DNA of 63,843 nt from Terriglobales bacterium (GTDB lineage: Bacteria; Acidobacteriota; Terriglobia; Bryobacterales; Bryobacteraceae). The first letter of the stretch is position 1; every line of letters begins with the position of its first letter. The translations under genes and the position numbers were made by a program. Location: assembly GCA_021372245.1 (NCBI GenBank), contig JAJFUV010000075.1, positions 1-63,843 on the forward strand. Reading direction: 5' to 3'. Below are positions 9,824 through 20,445 of the stretch, one piece after another. Under the pieces are notes generated by a model. It ran no database searches. It was not told where the DNA came from and saw nothing but the letters and a program-made list of their open reading frames with translations.

Positions 9824-12800
9824 GGCCCGCCGGTGACCGTCGCGCGGCGTTCCAGCTTTCCCCATCCCACCATGTGTCCGCGTATGGCATGCAGGATGGA
9901 CCTGGCGAGCACGTAGTACATCAACTCGCGGTAGTAAATGCGCTGGACGAACAACAGCCACAAGTCACCGGGCCGCTCGCCCTCCAGGCCGTACGCCAGG
10001 AAACCGGTCAGCAGTTCCAGGATGAAGAATCCGAAGTAGTAAAGAAGCACCACTCTCCAGTTGCCGCTGAACAGAGCGATCACCATGGCGATCTCGGCAA
10101 AGGGCGACAGGGCCGATAGCACGATCTGGAACATCCATATACTCGGTAAGGCCACGAACCCGAGAGAACCGTACCTGGGCAGGAACATGGCATCACGGTG
10201 TTTCCAAGCCGCCTGCAAGGTGCCGAACGCCCATCGGAAGCGCTGCCGCGCCAGGCTGCGCGTGTCCTCCGGCGCTTCGGTGTAGGCCACCGCTTCTTCC
10301 TCATACCGGATGACGTAGCCGAGCCGCCGGATGGCCAGCGTGAGGTCGGTGTCCTCGGCGAGCGTGTCGTGGCTGAAGCCGCCAAGTCTCACGACAAGTT
10401 CTTTGCGCCACGCGCCGACCGCGCCGGGAACGACCGTGATAGCATTCAGCAGATCGAGCGCGCGGCGATCCAGGTTGAAGCCATAAATGTACTCAATCGA
10501 CTGGAAGCGCGTGATCCAGCGATTACGGTTGCCCACCCGTGCATTGCCGCTCACCGCGCCGATGCGCGGATCCTCGAAGTGCCTGACCAGTTTCCCGATG
10601 GTGCCGCGGCGGAATATCGTATCGGCATCGAGAGCCACCACGATGTCGTTCGCCGCCAGCAAGATCGCTCGATTCAGCGCGGCGGCCTTGCCGGCGTTCG
10701 GCTGGGTGAGCACCGTGACACGCGCGTCGCCGCTGAACCTGGAACGCAGAACCTCCAGCGTGCGGTCCTTCGAGCCGTCATCGACTACGATCACCTCGAT
10801 GCCTTCGTAACCGTTGTTCAGCACCGAATCCACCGTGTTCGCGATGACCTTTTCCTCGTTATAAGCGGCGATGATGACGGAGACGTTGGGCCGGTAATCT
10901 GGAGAAAACACTCTGCGCCGCGCGGCGCGCTTCTGGATAATGGCGAGGATGCCGAATACCAGCGTCCGCAACAAGGTCAGATAAATGGCTGCCAGGAAGA
11001 GAAGCCCCATCAGGCGCAGCAGCGAACCCTTGATGTCCAGGGCGCCTCCCTCGATGCGCGCCAGACGCAGTTCCTCGGCGCTGGGCTTGGGCATTATCTG
11101 ATCACGGGTCATGCCCATCAACTGGCCGATGGTCAGGAAGCGGTAACCACGTTCACGGTATTTGTCGATGATCCGCGGCAGCGCGGCCAGCGTCGCGGAG
11201 CGATTTCCTCCGCCGTCGTGGAGCAGTACTATGTTGGCCTCGCCGGCCTCGTCGTCGATGTCCTCCATGATCTTGTCGACGGTGGTACCCTTCTCCCAAT
11301 CCCGCGGATCGATACGCTCGCCGATGGTGATGTAGCCGGCTTGCTGGGCCCGCAGTACCGGCAGAATCTCTTCGGGAGTCTGCGGCAGGCTGTCGGCGTT
11401 GTACGGCGGGCGGAACAGGATGGTGGCCGCACCGGTCAGGTTCTCGATGATCCGCTCGGTGGCGCTCAATTCGAGCTTCGCCCGTTCGGGCGACGTTAGT
11501 GCGATATTCGGATGCGAGTAGCTGTGGTTGCCAATCTCGTGCCCTTCGGCGTAAATGCGGCGCACGAGCTGAGGGGCGGCCTCGGCATTGATGCCCACGA
11601 CAAAGAACGTGGCGTGTACGCCGCGATCCTTCAGCACGTCGAGTATCTTCGGCGTCCACTCCGCATCGGGCCCGTCATCGAAGCTGAGGACCAGGACTTT
11701 GTCCTGGGGCTTGCCGGTGTGCTCCATCACGTAATAGGAAGGAAGCTGTCCGTATTGCGCGGTGTAGCTGCCGTCGCTAGAGCGCTTCACCTCACGCCGG
11801 CCGTCCCGCGGCGTCTCGACAATGCGGATAATCTCGCCGTCACCGTAATGCTTGACCGATTTCTGGGACATCAGAGGTTCGAGCTGCGCCGTCCGAAAGT
11901 CGTCTTCGGGCCAGGCTTCGGGCTTGAGCGCCGTCCAAAGCCCCGGGTCCTCGGCGCCCAACCTCCACACGCCAACGCCACGGAAACCGGCGCCGGAGAC
12001 GTCGTTCACGTGGTTGAGCCCGGTCACTGCGTCCAGGAACCAAACCTCGTGGCGCTGTCCGGCTGCTTCATACCGCAACACGGGATTCACCGCGTCGTCG
12101 TCCCATTCGACTTTGGCATTCCGCGACACGGCGGCCGACATCACGTCGTCGAAACTCACTTCCGCCGAGCCACGCCCGCCTATGATCCAGTCATAACCAT
12201 AATTCCCGATTCCGATGACGGTTTTCGCCGGTGGAACCGTCTTGCCCAAAGTCTCCAACTGCGCCTCGAACCACCCCTCGGAAGCTACCGGGCCCGGCTC
12301 GCCGCTCTGGTAGTGTTCGTCATAGACCATGGGCACGAGAAAATCGTTAACCTCGGCCAGGCGCTTCAGGTCGTAAGCGCGGTCGCCTACGGGAACGCTT
12401 TGAGTGAGCAGGAGTCCTTCGGGCTGCAACTTCGCGCGAAGCTCGCGCATGAACCCGACGAGCGCTTCGCGATCGCCCGGCCGGACTTGCTCGAAGTCGA
12501 TATTGATGCCGGCGAACTTGTGCTCAACCAGATTGTCGTGAATGTTGTCGATCAGGTTGGCCCGTGCCGCAGCGTCATTCAGCAGCCGGTGCACGTCTCC
12601 GCCGCGCCAACCCTGGCGGAAGTTGGTCAGCAACGCGATGATCGGGAGCTTGCCTTGCCGGGCGATCTGAATGACGGTGGGGTCAGACTCGTCGTTCATG
12701 TCGCCCCTGGCATTAGCCAGCGTGAACCACTCCGGAACCAAGTGGGTCAGGTGCCCGAGGTGAAAACGCAGCGAGACCAGCGCTGCCGGATCCCAGTTGA

Positions 12801-13176
12801 CATAGAATCCGAAAACGACCGGTTTGTCCTCGCCCATGCGCGCCGCGATTTTAGGATGCAGCACCGGAGAGCTGGATCGCACGTACTTCACGTCCTTCAG
12901 AGCCTTGCGGATGCGCGCTCGCCTGAAGGGAACGTTTTTCACGGCTCGCTCGCCGGCGATGATTCCGCGCACCTCGGCAAAGCCCACCAAGTGCTGAACC
13001 GGCGGTAGGCCGAGCGCGGGCAGTTGCGGGCTGAGCAGGATAACCAGCACCAGGATGACGACCGCGATGACGGCAAATAGCGTGCCGGTCTGCAGGAACC
13101 GGCGGAAACGCGCCCATCTTTTGCCGGTGGGATCGTAAAAGACGAACGAAGGGTTGTGATGTTGTTCGCCCGGCAT
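9820..13176 (-). CDS. Tripartite membrane protein: GH18-like, polysaccharide deacetylase and GT2 glycosyltransferase
   Basis: An 1118-residue envelope enzyme. A cytoplasmic N-terminus and a transmembrane helix (about 30-48) are followed by a GH18/YaaH-like barrel with GINIDFEQ (candidate acid Glu229). Next comes a NodB deacetylase with SFDDGP (Asp500/501) and HSYSH, then a membrane segment near 745, a processive GT2 with DAD at 850-852, AEDTD and QRFRW ending at Trp982, and terminal helices. This combines synthesis, deacetylation and hydrolysis or transglycosylation of a beta-linked amino-sugar polymer of the PNAG/chitin type. The polymer identity is inferred. The ATG at 13176 is chosen because TAGGAA lies upstream; an upstream TTG would add a basic, unlikely leader. 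Its TAA overlaps the TAG of the fusion gene on the other strand. Confidence 0.87.
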   Translation of the reverse strand: MPGEQHHNPSFVFYDPTGKRWARFRRFLQTGTLFAVIAVVILVLVILLSPQLPALGLPPVQHLVGFAEVRGIIAGERAVKNVPFRRARIRKALKDVKYVRSSSPVLHPKIAARMGEDKPVVFGFYVNWDPAALVSLRFHLGHLTHLVPEWFTLANARGDMNDESDPTVIQIARQGKLPIIALLTNFRQGWRGGDVHRLLNDAAARANLIDNIHDNLVEHKFAGINIDFEQVRPGDREALVGFMRELRAKLQPEGLLLTQSVPVGDRAYDLKRLAEVNDFLVPMVYDEHYQSGEPGPVASEGWFEAQLETLGKTVPPAKTVIGIGNYGYDWIIGGRGSAEVSFDDVMSAAVSRNAKVEWDDDAVNPVLRYEAAGQRHEVWFLDAVTGLNHVNDVSGAGFRGVGVWRLGAEDPGLWTALKPEAWPEDDFRTAQLEPLMSQKSVKHYGDGEIIRIVETPRDGRREVKRSSDGSYTAQYGQLPSYYVMEHTGKPQDKVLVLSFDDGPDAEWTPKILDVLKDRGVHATFFVVGINAEAAPQLVRRIYAEGHEIGNHSYSHPNIALTSPERAKLELSATERIIENLTGAATILFRPPYNADSLPQTPEEILPVLRAQQAGYITIGERIDPRDWEKGTTVDKIMEDIDDEAGEANIVLLHDGGGNRSATLAALPRIIDKYRERGYRFLTIGQLMGMTRDQIMPKPSAEELRLARIEGGALDIKGSLLRLMGLLFLAAIYLTLLRTLVFGILAIIQKRAARRRVFSPDYRPNVSVIIAAYNEEKVIANTVDSVLNNGYEGIEVIVVDDGSKDRTLEVLRSRFSGDARVTVLTQPNAGKAAALNRAILLAANDIVVALDADTIFRRGTIGKLVRHFEDPRIGAVSGNARVGNRNRWITRFQSIEYIYGFNLDRRALDLLNAITVVPGAVGAWRKELVVRLGGFSHDTLAEDTDLTLAIRRLGYVIRYEEEAVAYTEAPEDTRSLARQRFRWAFGTLQAAWKHRDAMFLPRYGSLGFVALPSIWMFQIVLSALSPFAEIAMVIALFSGNWRVVLLYYFGFFILELLTGFLAYGLEGERPGDLWLLFVQRIYYRELMYYVLARSILHAIRGHMVGWGKLERRATVTGGP

Positions 13177-13258
13177 TCTATTCCTATTAGAGCGGATTAT
13201 GGCACGGGTGCAACAGAGCAGATGCCGCGCTCTCAACATTCGCTAAAATGGGTCTACT

Positions 13259-14122
13259 ATGGATCCCAAACTGCCGCTGGCGGCCATCACCGACGAATTC
13301 TCACCGAACCTCGACACCGCTCTGGAGGGCATGGCGGGCGTCTGGATGACCGGCGCCGAACTGCGCATGGTCTCCGGCAAGAACATTATGGACCTCACTG
13401 ACGACGAGGTCGCTCACGCCAAGGCGGCCGTCGAAGCCAAGGGGATGAAGGTCATCTCCATCGCTTCGCCGCTGCTCAAGGTAGTGCTGCCGGAAGGCGG
13501 ACGGCTCGACCATCGTTTCGAGCAGGACGGCTTCGCCGCCAAGCATACCATGGCGGATCAACCTCGCCTCACGCGCCGCGCGTTCGACATAGCGCACATG
13601 ACGGGCGCGCGCATCATCCGTGTTTTTAGCTTCTGGCGCACCGTGGAGCCGGAAAAGTGCTTCGACCGCATCGCCGAAGCGCTCTTGCATCTGGCTGAAT
13701 CGGCTGCGAAGGAAGACCTGATCATCGGACTCGAGAACGAGCAGGCCTGCAACGTTGCGACGGGGAGCGAATCGGCCGTGATGCTCGAAAAGGTGAAGCA
13801 TCCCAATCTCGGGCTGGTTTGGGATCCCGGCAACTGCGAAGTTTCGGGTGAACACGCCTTCCCGGACGGCTATCGCAAGCTCCCGGCCGATCGCATCGTA
13901 CACGTACACGCCAAGGACGTACGGTACATAGACGGCAAAGCGGCCTGGGGCCTGCTAGGCGCGTGGGACGTTGACTGGAAAGGCCAGATTCGCGCCCTGC
14001 TGGCGGACGGATACAGGGGATGGGTGAGCTTGGAGACGCACTGGCCGGGACCGGGCGGCGACAAGTTTCAAGCGAGCGTAATATGTGGATGGAACCTCCG
14101 CGAATTGCTGGCGGCGAGCTGA
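13259..14122 (+). CDS. Sugar phosphate isomerase/epimerase family TIM-barrel protein
   Basis: A 287-residue xylose-isomerase-like barrel. Candidate metal ligands are spread along it: GLENEQACN, WDPGNCEVSG, IVHVHAKDV and SLETHW, the usual Glu-Asp-His-Glu pattern of this superfamily. No signal peptide, so cytosolic. The substrate is unknown; the family acts on ketoses, inosose and sugar phosphates. It is divergent from the polysaccharide gene across 82 bases, with TAAAAT at 13244-13249 as a possible -10 box close to the start. Only three bases separate its stop from the AAA ATPase gene, so the three plus-strand genes to 16754 look like one operon. Confidence 0.82.
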   Translation: MDPKLPLAAITDEFSPNLDTALEGMAGVWMTGAELRMVSGKNIMDLTDDEVAHAKAAVEAKGMKVISIASPLLKVVLPEGGRLDHRFEQDGFAAKHTMADQPRLTRRAFDIAHMTGARIIRVFSFWRTVEPEKCFDRIAEALLHLAESAAKEDLIIGLENEQACNVATGSESAVMLEKVKHPNLGLVWDPGNCEVSGEHAFPDGYRKLPADRIVHVHAKDVRYIDGKAAWGLLGAWDVDWKGQIRALLADGYRGWVSLETHWPGPGGDKFQASVICGWNLRELLAAS

Positions 14123-14125
14123 ACC

Positions 14126-14953
14126 ATGGTGGTTGAAGTCGAAGGCGTAACACTGCATCTGGCGCACCCGGACGAGATCCAATTGCGCTGGGTGGGGCAG
14201 CAGGATGCCATGCGGCAATTGCTGGCCGCATGGATGGTGATCGATCCGCGGGATCTGCCCATGAATCCGCGGCTGATCGGCAAGCCCGGCGTGGGCAAGA
14301 CCACACTCGCTTACACGGCCGCCAAGCAGATGGCGCGGGAGGTGTACATCCTGCAGGCCACCGTCGATACGCGGCCCGAGGACCTGCTGATCACGCCGGT
14401 GATCGAAGGAGAGGGCCAACTCCGCTACGTGGCATCGCCGCTAGTGACGGCCATGATCCGCGGCGGCATCTGCGTGCTCGACGAAGGCAACCGCATGAGC
14501 GAGAAGAGCTGGGCCAGCCTGGCGCCTCTGCTCGACATGCGGCGCTACGTGGAGAGTATCGTTGCGGGCATCAAGATCCAGGCGCACCCGGATTTCCGGC
14601 TGGTGGCGACCATGAACGACGACGCCTCGACGTTTGACCTGCCCGAGTACATTCATTCGCGCCTGCAGCCCCAGATTCTGCTCGACTTTCCCGAGCGCGA
14701 CGAGGAGTATCAGATTCTCAAGGAGAATCTTCCCTTCGGAGAAGAAAAGATCCTCGAATACGTCACCGAGTTCCTGCAGCAGGCCCACGGCGCCGATGAG
14801 CGCTACACGGTGCGGGACGGCATCAACCTGGCGCGTTACGCCATGAAGCTGGGCGCATTCGCGGACGGAGCCGGCGACCCGGACACCGCGTTGCGCACCG
14901 CGGTGCTCGAAACCCTGGGCGAAGAGGCGCTGCGGTATGTCCCACGACTCTGA
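14126..14953 (+). CDS. MoxR-type/dynein-related AAA+ ATPase
   Basis: A 275-residue ATPase. Walker A is GKPGVGKTT (Lys58), Walker B is GICVLDEGNRM, and sensor 1 is VATMNDD. An arginine-bearing lid region precedes a helical C-terminus. This AAA_5/MoxR group usually remodels a VWA-domain partner or loads metal or cofactor. No VWA gene is adjacent here; instead the gene overlaps by 17 bases the start of an unrecognised 605-residue protein, the likely partner. Translational coupling is expected. It differs from the second MoxR in the window (38153-39142), which sits with DUF58 and VWA genes. Confidence 0.85.
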   Translation: MVVEVEGVTLHLAHPDEIQLRWVGQQDAMRQLLAAWMVIDPRDLPMNPRLIGKPGVGKTTLAYTAAKQMAREVYILQATVDTRPEDLLITPVIEGEGQLRYVASPLVTAMIRGGICVLDEGNRMSEKSWASLAPLLDMRRYVESIVAGIKIQAHPDFRLVATMNDDASTFDLPEYIHSRLQPQILLDFPERDEEYQILKENLPFGEEKILEYVTEFLQQAHGADERYTVRDGINLARYAMKLGAFADGAGDPDTALRTAVLETLGEEALRYVPRL

Positions 14954-16754
14954 GCTGGCCACCAGCGCCGCTGGGAGCCTTGATCGAGGGCGATTCCGCT
15001 ATTTCCCGGTGGCACCCGGACGCCTGGAGTTCGCCATTGAGCTGCGGCGCGCCATCCTCGAGATGCAGCCCGTAGTGGTGGCGGTCGAACTGCCCACCAG
15101 TTTGGAGGAGGTCTACCGGAACGCCGTAGCACGGCTGCCCGAGATGTCCGTAGTCGTGTACCCCGACGCCACCGATCCGGAGCGCGCCGTCTACGTTCCC
15201 GTGGAACCGGCCGACCCGTTCACCGAAGCCGTGCGGACCGCCGGCGAAACCGGCGCAGAGGTGATGTTCCTCGAGCCCGGCGCAGGGGCGCGGCCGCATC
15301 TACCGGACGCCTATCCGGATCCTTACGCCCTGCGTTCAGTCGGCCTCGACAAGTACGTCGAAGCGTATCGTATTCATCCGCAAGAGCGCGACGAAACGGT
15401 GGCGGCGCACGCAGCGGGGATGGCCTGGAAGCTGCAAGGCTCGGACCCCGAAGCCCGCGTGATGGTGGTCGTGTCGCTGAACCTGCTCGACGCCATGGAG
15501 GCGCCTCAGGATGAACCCCCGCGCAGCGGCATCGAGGAAGTGCAGCTACTCAATCCCCACCCGGATTGCCTGGTCGAAATCACAACGGAGTATCCGTTTC
15601 TTCAGTGGCGGTATGAGAACTACCGAAGCGAGATGAGCAACGAGAAGCTCGCGGACCGGCGCTGGTCCCAACTCGCTCTGCTGCGAGAAGCCGAACGGCA
15701 GTACGAGAAGAACGCCGGCGAGAAGATCCAGCAGTGGCAGCGCCGCCTGATGGCTCGCTACACGCGCAATCTCGCCCTGGTATCGGGCGGGCTGGTGGCC
15801 GGGCTGTTCGATTTGACCGTGGCCGCGCGCTCCATCGCCGACGACAACTACGCCTGGGAGGTCTGGGACGTCGCCGGCCGCTATCCGGCGCAGAAAGTTG
15901 AGAGCGATCTGGAGACGGTGAACCTTTCTGGCGAGGAAGTCTGGATCAACATGCGCAAGATGCGCTTGCGCCGCCGCTTGCCGCATCCCAAACAGCGCCT
16001 GCGCCCAGCGAGCCTCAAGCCGCGCAAGAAAGAGATCCAGCCGGGCGAGTGGGCGCGGAATCTGGACGGCAACACCATCTGTTCGTATCCGCCCGAAGAC
16101 CTGGTGATTGAAAACTACGGCCAGATTCTGAAGGCGAAAGCCAAGAGCATCCTCTCGGAAGAGCGCGTGCGCACCGAGCCCTTTACCACATCCGTGCGCG
16201 ACGGCATCGACCTGCGCGAGACCATCCGCAACTGGTACGAGAAGAAGATCTACGTCCGCGAGTTCGACAAGATCTCGGGCGAGGTGGGCGCCTTGGTGGT
16301 CATCTACGACGAAGACCGCGAGGACCGTTACACCTACCTCACCACGTGGCTCGGCGAGCACCAGAACGAAAGCGACATGGCGTTCTATTCGACGGACCCG
16401 TTCGCGAACATGGTGGGGCCCGGCATCGGGCGTGCTGAGTACGGCGGCTTCCTGATGACGCTGCCGCCGCGCCGCATGGTGGACGTGTGGGGCGACCCGG
16501 ATTACTGGCTGGCGGAAACCAAGCCTGAGCGGCTGCTGCTGGCGGCGCTCGATTACTCGATATACCGGCACGTGGTGTACGTGGCGGTGAGGCCGCCGCG
16601 TTCCATCTTCCGCACCATCGCTTACCGGCTGGCCCGGTCGATCCTTTACGTGCCGATCGGGCAGCTTGCCCCGGCGAAGCTCAAGAAGATACGCGTGGTA
16701 CACGTGCTGGACAGTTACGCGCGCCGCGAAGAAGCCAAAGACTATCTCTGGTGA
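14937..16754 (+). CDS. Uncharacterised 605-residue protein, partner of AAA ATPase
   Basis: I do not recognise a firm family. The N-terminus (FRYFPVAPGR, then AVELPTSLEE and VVVYPD) looks like an alpha/beta fold of the TraB/ChaN or DUF5682 type, in which large MoxR-associated proteins occur, but this is a weak resemblance. No signal peptide or clear membrane helix is visible. Residues 330-380 are very basic and arginine-rich. The C-terminal third has a second alpha/beta-looking part (GALVVIYDEDRED) and conserved-looking aromatic stretches. Its start lies inside the AAA gene, indicating coupled translation and probably a stoichiometric complex. No VWA MIDAS motif was found. Confidence 0.7.
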   Translation: MSHDSELATSAAGSLDRGRFRYFPVAPGRLEFAIELRRAILEMQPVVVAVELPTSLEEVYRNAVARLPEMSVVVYPDATDPERAVYVPVEPADPFTEAVRTAGETGAEVMFLEPGAGARPHLPDAYPDPYALRSVGLDKYVEAYRIHPQERDETVAAHAAGMAWKLQGSDPEARVMVVVSLNLLDAMEAPQDEPPRSGIEEVQLLNPHPDCLVEITTEYPFLQWRYENYRSEMSNEKLADRRWSQLALLREAERQYEKNAGEKIQQWQRRLMARYTRNLALVSGGLVAGLFDLTVAARSIADDNYAWEVWDVAGRYPAQKVESDLETVNLSGEEVWINMRKMRLRRRLPHPKQRLRPASLKPRKKEIQPGEWARNLDGNTICSYPPEDLVIENYGQILKAKAKSILSEERVRTEPFTTSVRDGIDLRETIRNWYEKKIYVREFDKISGEVGALVVIYDEDREDRYTYLTTWLGEHQNESDMAFYSTDPFANMVGPGIGRAEYGGFLMTLPPRRMVDVWGDPDYWLAETKPERLLLAALDYSIYRHVVYVAVRPPRSIFRTIAYRLARSILYVPIGQLAPAKLKKIRVVHVLDSYARREEAKDYLW

Positions 16755-17003
16755 GCCAGAGCCGGCCAGAGCATCCCGTGCTGCATAGCCGCCCACCCAT
16801 GTGCCGTAATTTCGATTGACAGAGACAAAAATAAAGATATACTAATTTCTGCGCTGCATACGTTTGCATTCGTACCGGGAACTATTGTCTGACGGGTGGT
16901 CTTTATCACAATTTTGGGCACTCGGCCGACCTCGATGTGAGTCGTCGTTCGGCATAGCGTCGTTAAAGGTGTACTGACTTCAAACTCACTATTGGGAGGT
17001 TGT
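16755..17003 (+). other. Intergenic region with promoter, long leader and RBS
   Basis: The 249 bases between the AAA-associated gene and the TonB receptor hold the promoter at 16816-16843, then a leader without an evident open frame or clear riboswitch motif. It ends in a strong GGGAGG ribosome-binding site at 16994-16999. No terminator hairpin for the upstream operon was recognised. Confidence 0.6.
16816..16843 (+). promoter_or_regulatory. Near-consensus sigma-70 promoter for the TonB receptor gene
   Basis: TTGACA at 16816-16821 and TATACT at 16838-16843 are separated by 16 bases of AT-rich sequence, which stands out in GC-rich surroundings. It lies 160 bases before the receptor start, leaving an untranslated leader of about 155 bases. 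This is the best-looking promoter in the window. Confidence 0.7.
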
Positions 17004-20000
17004 ATGACATTGCGATTTCTTGGCGGGGTCGCGCTCGCTTTCTGTGTGCTTATGCTGTGGACCATGTGCCTTTGGGGACAATCGGACAACTCCACGGTAA
17101 ACGGGATTGTGAAGGATCCAACCTCGGCGGTGGTCCCCAACGCCAAGATCACATTGAAGAGTGAAGCAACCGGTTTCGTCCGCGAGACGCAGACCAACGA
17201 ATCCGGCGTATTCGTCATTCCCATTGTTCCGCCGGGGATGTATACGCTGCTCGTCGAAACTCAAGGCTTCAAGAAGTACGAATCCAAGAACAACAAAGTG
17301 GATCCTAGCATGCCGGCGTCCTTCGAAGTCGTTCTCCAGATTGGAACGGCCTCGGAGGTCGTGGAAGTAGTGGCCACGGCGTCCGCCTTACAGACCGAGT
17401 CCGGCGCAGTGGGCCGCCTGGTTGAAGGAAAACAACTCAGTGATTTGCAGTTGAACGGCCGAAACCCGATCTTCCTGGCGCTGCTCAAGCCGGGAGTTCG
17501 CAGCGGTAACACGTTGGCGAGTTTCACCTTCGCAATGTCGAATGGCGGCTTGAACATCAACGGCTCGCGCGTGTTTGACAACGCCGTCATGTACGATGGC
17601 GCGCCGGCGGTCCGCACACGCGCCAACGGACTCACCATTGGTGCGACTGACCTCGACATGACCTCCGAAGTGCAGATTCTGACGGCCTCGTACGCAGCCG
17701 AATACGGACGGGGCGCCGGCGGTCAGGTGCGCGTGGTAACCAAGAGCGGCACCGGCACTTTTCACGGCTCAATGTACGAGTATCTTCGCAATCCGGTATT
17801 CGATGCGAATACCTGGGACCGGAATCTGAAGACTTCAACTAACTTTGTGGCGCCGTATCATTACAACCAGTTTGGCTACAACATTGCGGGCCCAGTCTAC
17901 ATTCCGAAGAAGCTAAATGCGGACAAGAGCAAGCTGTTCTTCATGTGGGCCCAGGAATGGGTACGGTACCCTCGCGACAGCGGCAACTCCCGCACCGTGC
18001 CGACAGCGGCGATGCGCGGCGGCGACTTCAGCGAACTGCTCGGCGCCAATAGTTTTTTCAGCAGCCCTCAGATCATCAAGGACCCAACCACCGGTACGCC
18101 GTTCGCCAATAACGTGATTCCCAAGAGCAGGCAGAGTTCGAACGGCACAGGTCTCCTGAACGTGTACCCGCTGCCTAACCTTGCTGTCCCCGTCGGCACA
18201 AGCAATTACTACGACGTGGCCTTGGCTAAAACCAACCAACGCAAGGATAGTATCAGCGTGGACTTCTTGCCGACTTCCAAGGACTCCGTCAAAGTACGGG
18301 GGCTTTTCTACCACTACCTGGACGTGGATCCGTGGGCAACCAACTTCAAACTCTCCGACAAGACCTTCGACCGGCCGAATCAGACGTCATCCGTAAACTG
18401 GACGCACACGATCAGCCCAACGCTGGTAAATGAGTTCCTGGTTACGGCCAGCCGCGACCAAGTCTATATCGCGATGACGGACACGCCCACGTTCGACCGC
18501 ACCAAGTACGGGATCAATTACGCTTACATCTACCCGGACGGCAAGGATCGCCCGAACAAGCTGCCCGCTATAGATCTGTCCGGCTTCACCAGTTACACGG
18601 GAAGCCCGTACCCGTCGAAATCCAGCGGCCCGATCTACACCATCAGCGATAACGTCACCCAAGTCCGCGGCAATCACGTTCTCAAGGCGGGCTTCCTGTT
18701 CGACCGGGCTGGCGAGAACGACTACGACCAGATCAACGTCAGCGGCGTGCCGGGCGGCACGGACAACCAGAACGGCCGTTTCGTCTTCACCAACGGCCGA
18801 ACGGGCGGCTCCGGCGTGGCCATTGGTAACGCGGCGCTGGGCTTGTTCGACAGTTATGCCGAGATCGGCCGGCGCAGCTACACCCCTTACAGGCGCCAAA
18901 TGTTCGAGTGGTTCGTGCAGGATTCCTGGAAGGTGACCCCCAAGCTGAAGCTCGAGATCGGCGTCCGGCATTCCATCATCAATCCGTATCACTCGTTGTG
19001 GAACAACATCATCATCTTCGACGAGAAGTACTACGATCCTGCCAAAGCCATGAAAGTGGACTTGTCCACAGGCAACCCGATTCCCGGCTCCGGCGATCCG
19101 TACAACGGACTTGTCATTCCGGGTAATGGGTGGCCCGATTCGGCCAAGGGGCGCGTTAACATCGCAAGCGACTCCTCTTACGATTACCTGTACCGGGGCG
19201 GCGCCGAATCCCGCCATTACTCCAACGTCGACTACCTGAACTTCCAGCCGCGCTTTGGTCTCGCCTATCAGATCGATTCGAAGTCGGTAGTGAGAGCCGG
19301 CGGAGGGAAGTTCACTACTCCGTTACCTGTCAGCGACGGAATCTTCCTGGGAGGCAATCCGCCGCTGCAGCCCATCGCCTCGGTGGCCTATGGCTCGGTG
19401 GACCAACCCGGCGGAGGTTCCAAGAACAGCTTCCCGATCAGCGTTACCACGCAGTCCAAGGACCTGCCGATGCCACAAAGCTACACCTGGAACTTCACCT
19501 ATGAGCGCGAGGTAGGGTTCGACACGGTGGTGGAAATCGGTTATGTGGGCCGTCGCGGGTTGCACAACATTCGGGAAGTGAACATCAACCAGTTGCCGCT
19601 GAATGCCACCTACCAGAACCCGAAGGTTAACGCCAATGCCATGCGCCCATATCTCGGCTATGGACCGATCCGCAGACAGTACGACAACGCCAACATGCGT
19701 TACAACGGCCTGCAGCTTAGCGTCAACCGCAGATTCTCCAGCGGTTTGAGCTATGGCCTGGCGTACACCTATTCGAAGTGCATGGACGATGGCAGCGACA
19801 AGAAGGACTTGATTCCGAATTCGACCAACGCCAAGTATTTGTGGGGCCCTGGCACCATGGACACACGGCACCTCATGATGATCAACACCATCTATGAGAT
19901 CCCGTTCATGAAACACAGCGGCAATCCATTATTGAAAACGGTTGGCGGCGGATGGCAGGTTACGGCGGTAGTCCAGCTGCAAACGGGAGCGCCCACTACA

Positions 20001-20435
20001 GTGGCCAGCGGCGACGACTTCGCAGGCGTTGGCACAGGTAGCGGCAGCCAAATCTGGCAGGTGAACGGCGATCCGAAGCTCGACAGAGGTTCAAGAGCGT
20101 TCGCCAATGCCGCGAGCGACAACGCATACTGGTTCCGGGTGAAGGACTCCAATGGGAGCGCGCTCTTTACCAAGCCGGCCACAGGCACCTTCGTCACCCA
20201 ATACAACCGGGACCTGCTTTACAACCCGGGTTTGCAGAACTGGAATGTAGGATTGTTCAAGACGTTCGCCATTCACGAGCAACACAAAGTGTTGCTGCGC
20301 GCAGAAGCATTCAACTTCCTTAACCATCCAAATTGGAGTGGCGCGAATACGACCCCGACCAGTTCGGCATTCGGAAAGGTGACCAGCAAATCCGGAAACC
20401 GGAATATTCAGCTGAGTTTACGCTATTCGTTTTAG
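17004..20435 (+). CDS. Oar-type TonB-dependent outer-membrane receptor
   Basis: A 1143-residue outer-membrane transporter or adhesin. A signal peptide (about 1-26) is followed by a carboxypeptidase-regulatory-like beta-sandwich (NGIVKDPTSAVVPNAKITL, about 30-110), a plug domain with EVQILTASYAAEYGRGAGG and VRVVTKSGTGTFHG, and a large 22-strand-type barrel. The barrel ends in LSLRYSF, with the terminal aromatic residue typical of Bam substrates. This architecture is greatly expanded in Acidobacteriota and is thought to import or bind oligosaccharides or peptides. The start is the ATG at 17004, five bases after GGGAGG; a TTG at 16992 would place the RBS inside the gene. An oligogalacturonate-lyase-like gene follows, suggesting a pectin-related ligand. 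Confidence 0.9.
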   Translation: MTLRFLGGVALAFCVLMLWTMCLWGQSDNSTVNGIVKDPTSAVVPNAKITLKSEATGFVRETQTNESGVFVIPIVPPGMYTLLVETQGFKKYESKNNKVDPSMPASFEVVLQIGTASEVVEVVATASALQTESGAVGRLVEGKQLSDLQLNGRNPIFLALLKPGVRSGNTLASFTFAMSNGGLNINGSRVFDNAVMYDGAPAVRTRANGLTIGATDLDMTSEVQILTASYAAEYGRGAGGQVRVVTKSGTGTFHGSMYEYLRNPVFDANTWDRNLKTSTNFVAPYHYNQFGYNIAGPVYIPKKLNADKSKLFFMWAQEWVRYPRDSGNSRTVPTAAMRGGDFSELLGANSFFSSPQIIKDPTTGTPFANNVIPKSRQSSNGTGLLNVYPLPNLAVPVGTSNYYDVALAKTNQRKDSISVDFLPTSKDSVKVRGLFYHYLDVDPWATNFKLSDKTFDRPNQTSSVNWTHTISPTLVNEFLVTASRDQVYIAMTDTPTFDRTKYGINYAYIYPDGKDRPNKLPAIDLSGFTSYTGSPYPSKSSGPIYTISDNVTQVRGNHVLKAGFLFDRAGENDYDQINVSGVPGGTDNQNGRFVFTNGRTGGSGVAIGNAALGLFDSYAEIGRRSYTPYRRQMFEWFVQDSWKVTPKLKLEIGVRHSIINPYHSLWNNIIIFDEKYYDPAKAMKVDLSTGNPIPGSGDPYNGLVIPGNGWPDSAKGRVNIASDSSYDYLYRGGAESRHYSNVDYLNFQPRFGLAYQIDSKSVVRAGGGKFTTPLPVSDGIFLGGNPPLQPIASVAYGSVDQPGGGSKNSFPISVTTQSKDLPMPQSYTWNFTYEREVGFDTVVEIGYVGRRGLHNIREVNINQLPLNATYQNPKVNANAMRPYLGYGPIRRQYDNANMRYNGLQLSVNRRFSSGLSYGLAYTYSKCMDDGSDKKDLIPNSTNAKYLWGPGTMDTRHLMMINTIYEIPFMKHSGNPLLKTVGGGWQVTAVVQLQTGAPTTVASGDDFAGVGTGSGSQIWQVNGDPKLDRGSRAFANAASDNAYWFRVKDSNGSALFTKPATGTFVTQYNRDLLYNPGLQNWNVGLFKTFAIHEQHKVLLRAEAFNFLNHPNWSGANTTPTSSAFGKVTSKSGNRNIQLSLRYSF

Positions 20436-20445
20436 CAAGCCGGCA

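Noticed and set aside
8516..9961. A 481-codon minus-strand frame opposite the RecQ part of the fusion.
   Set aside because: A shadow of the RecQ reading frame; no RBS or domain.
10198..13008. Two long plus-strand frames (433 and 498 codons) opposite the tripartite polysaccharide gene.
   Set aside because: They mirror the conserved GT2/NodB/GH18 coding frame and have no recognisable domain.
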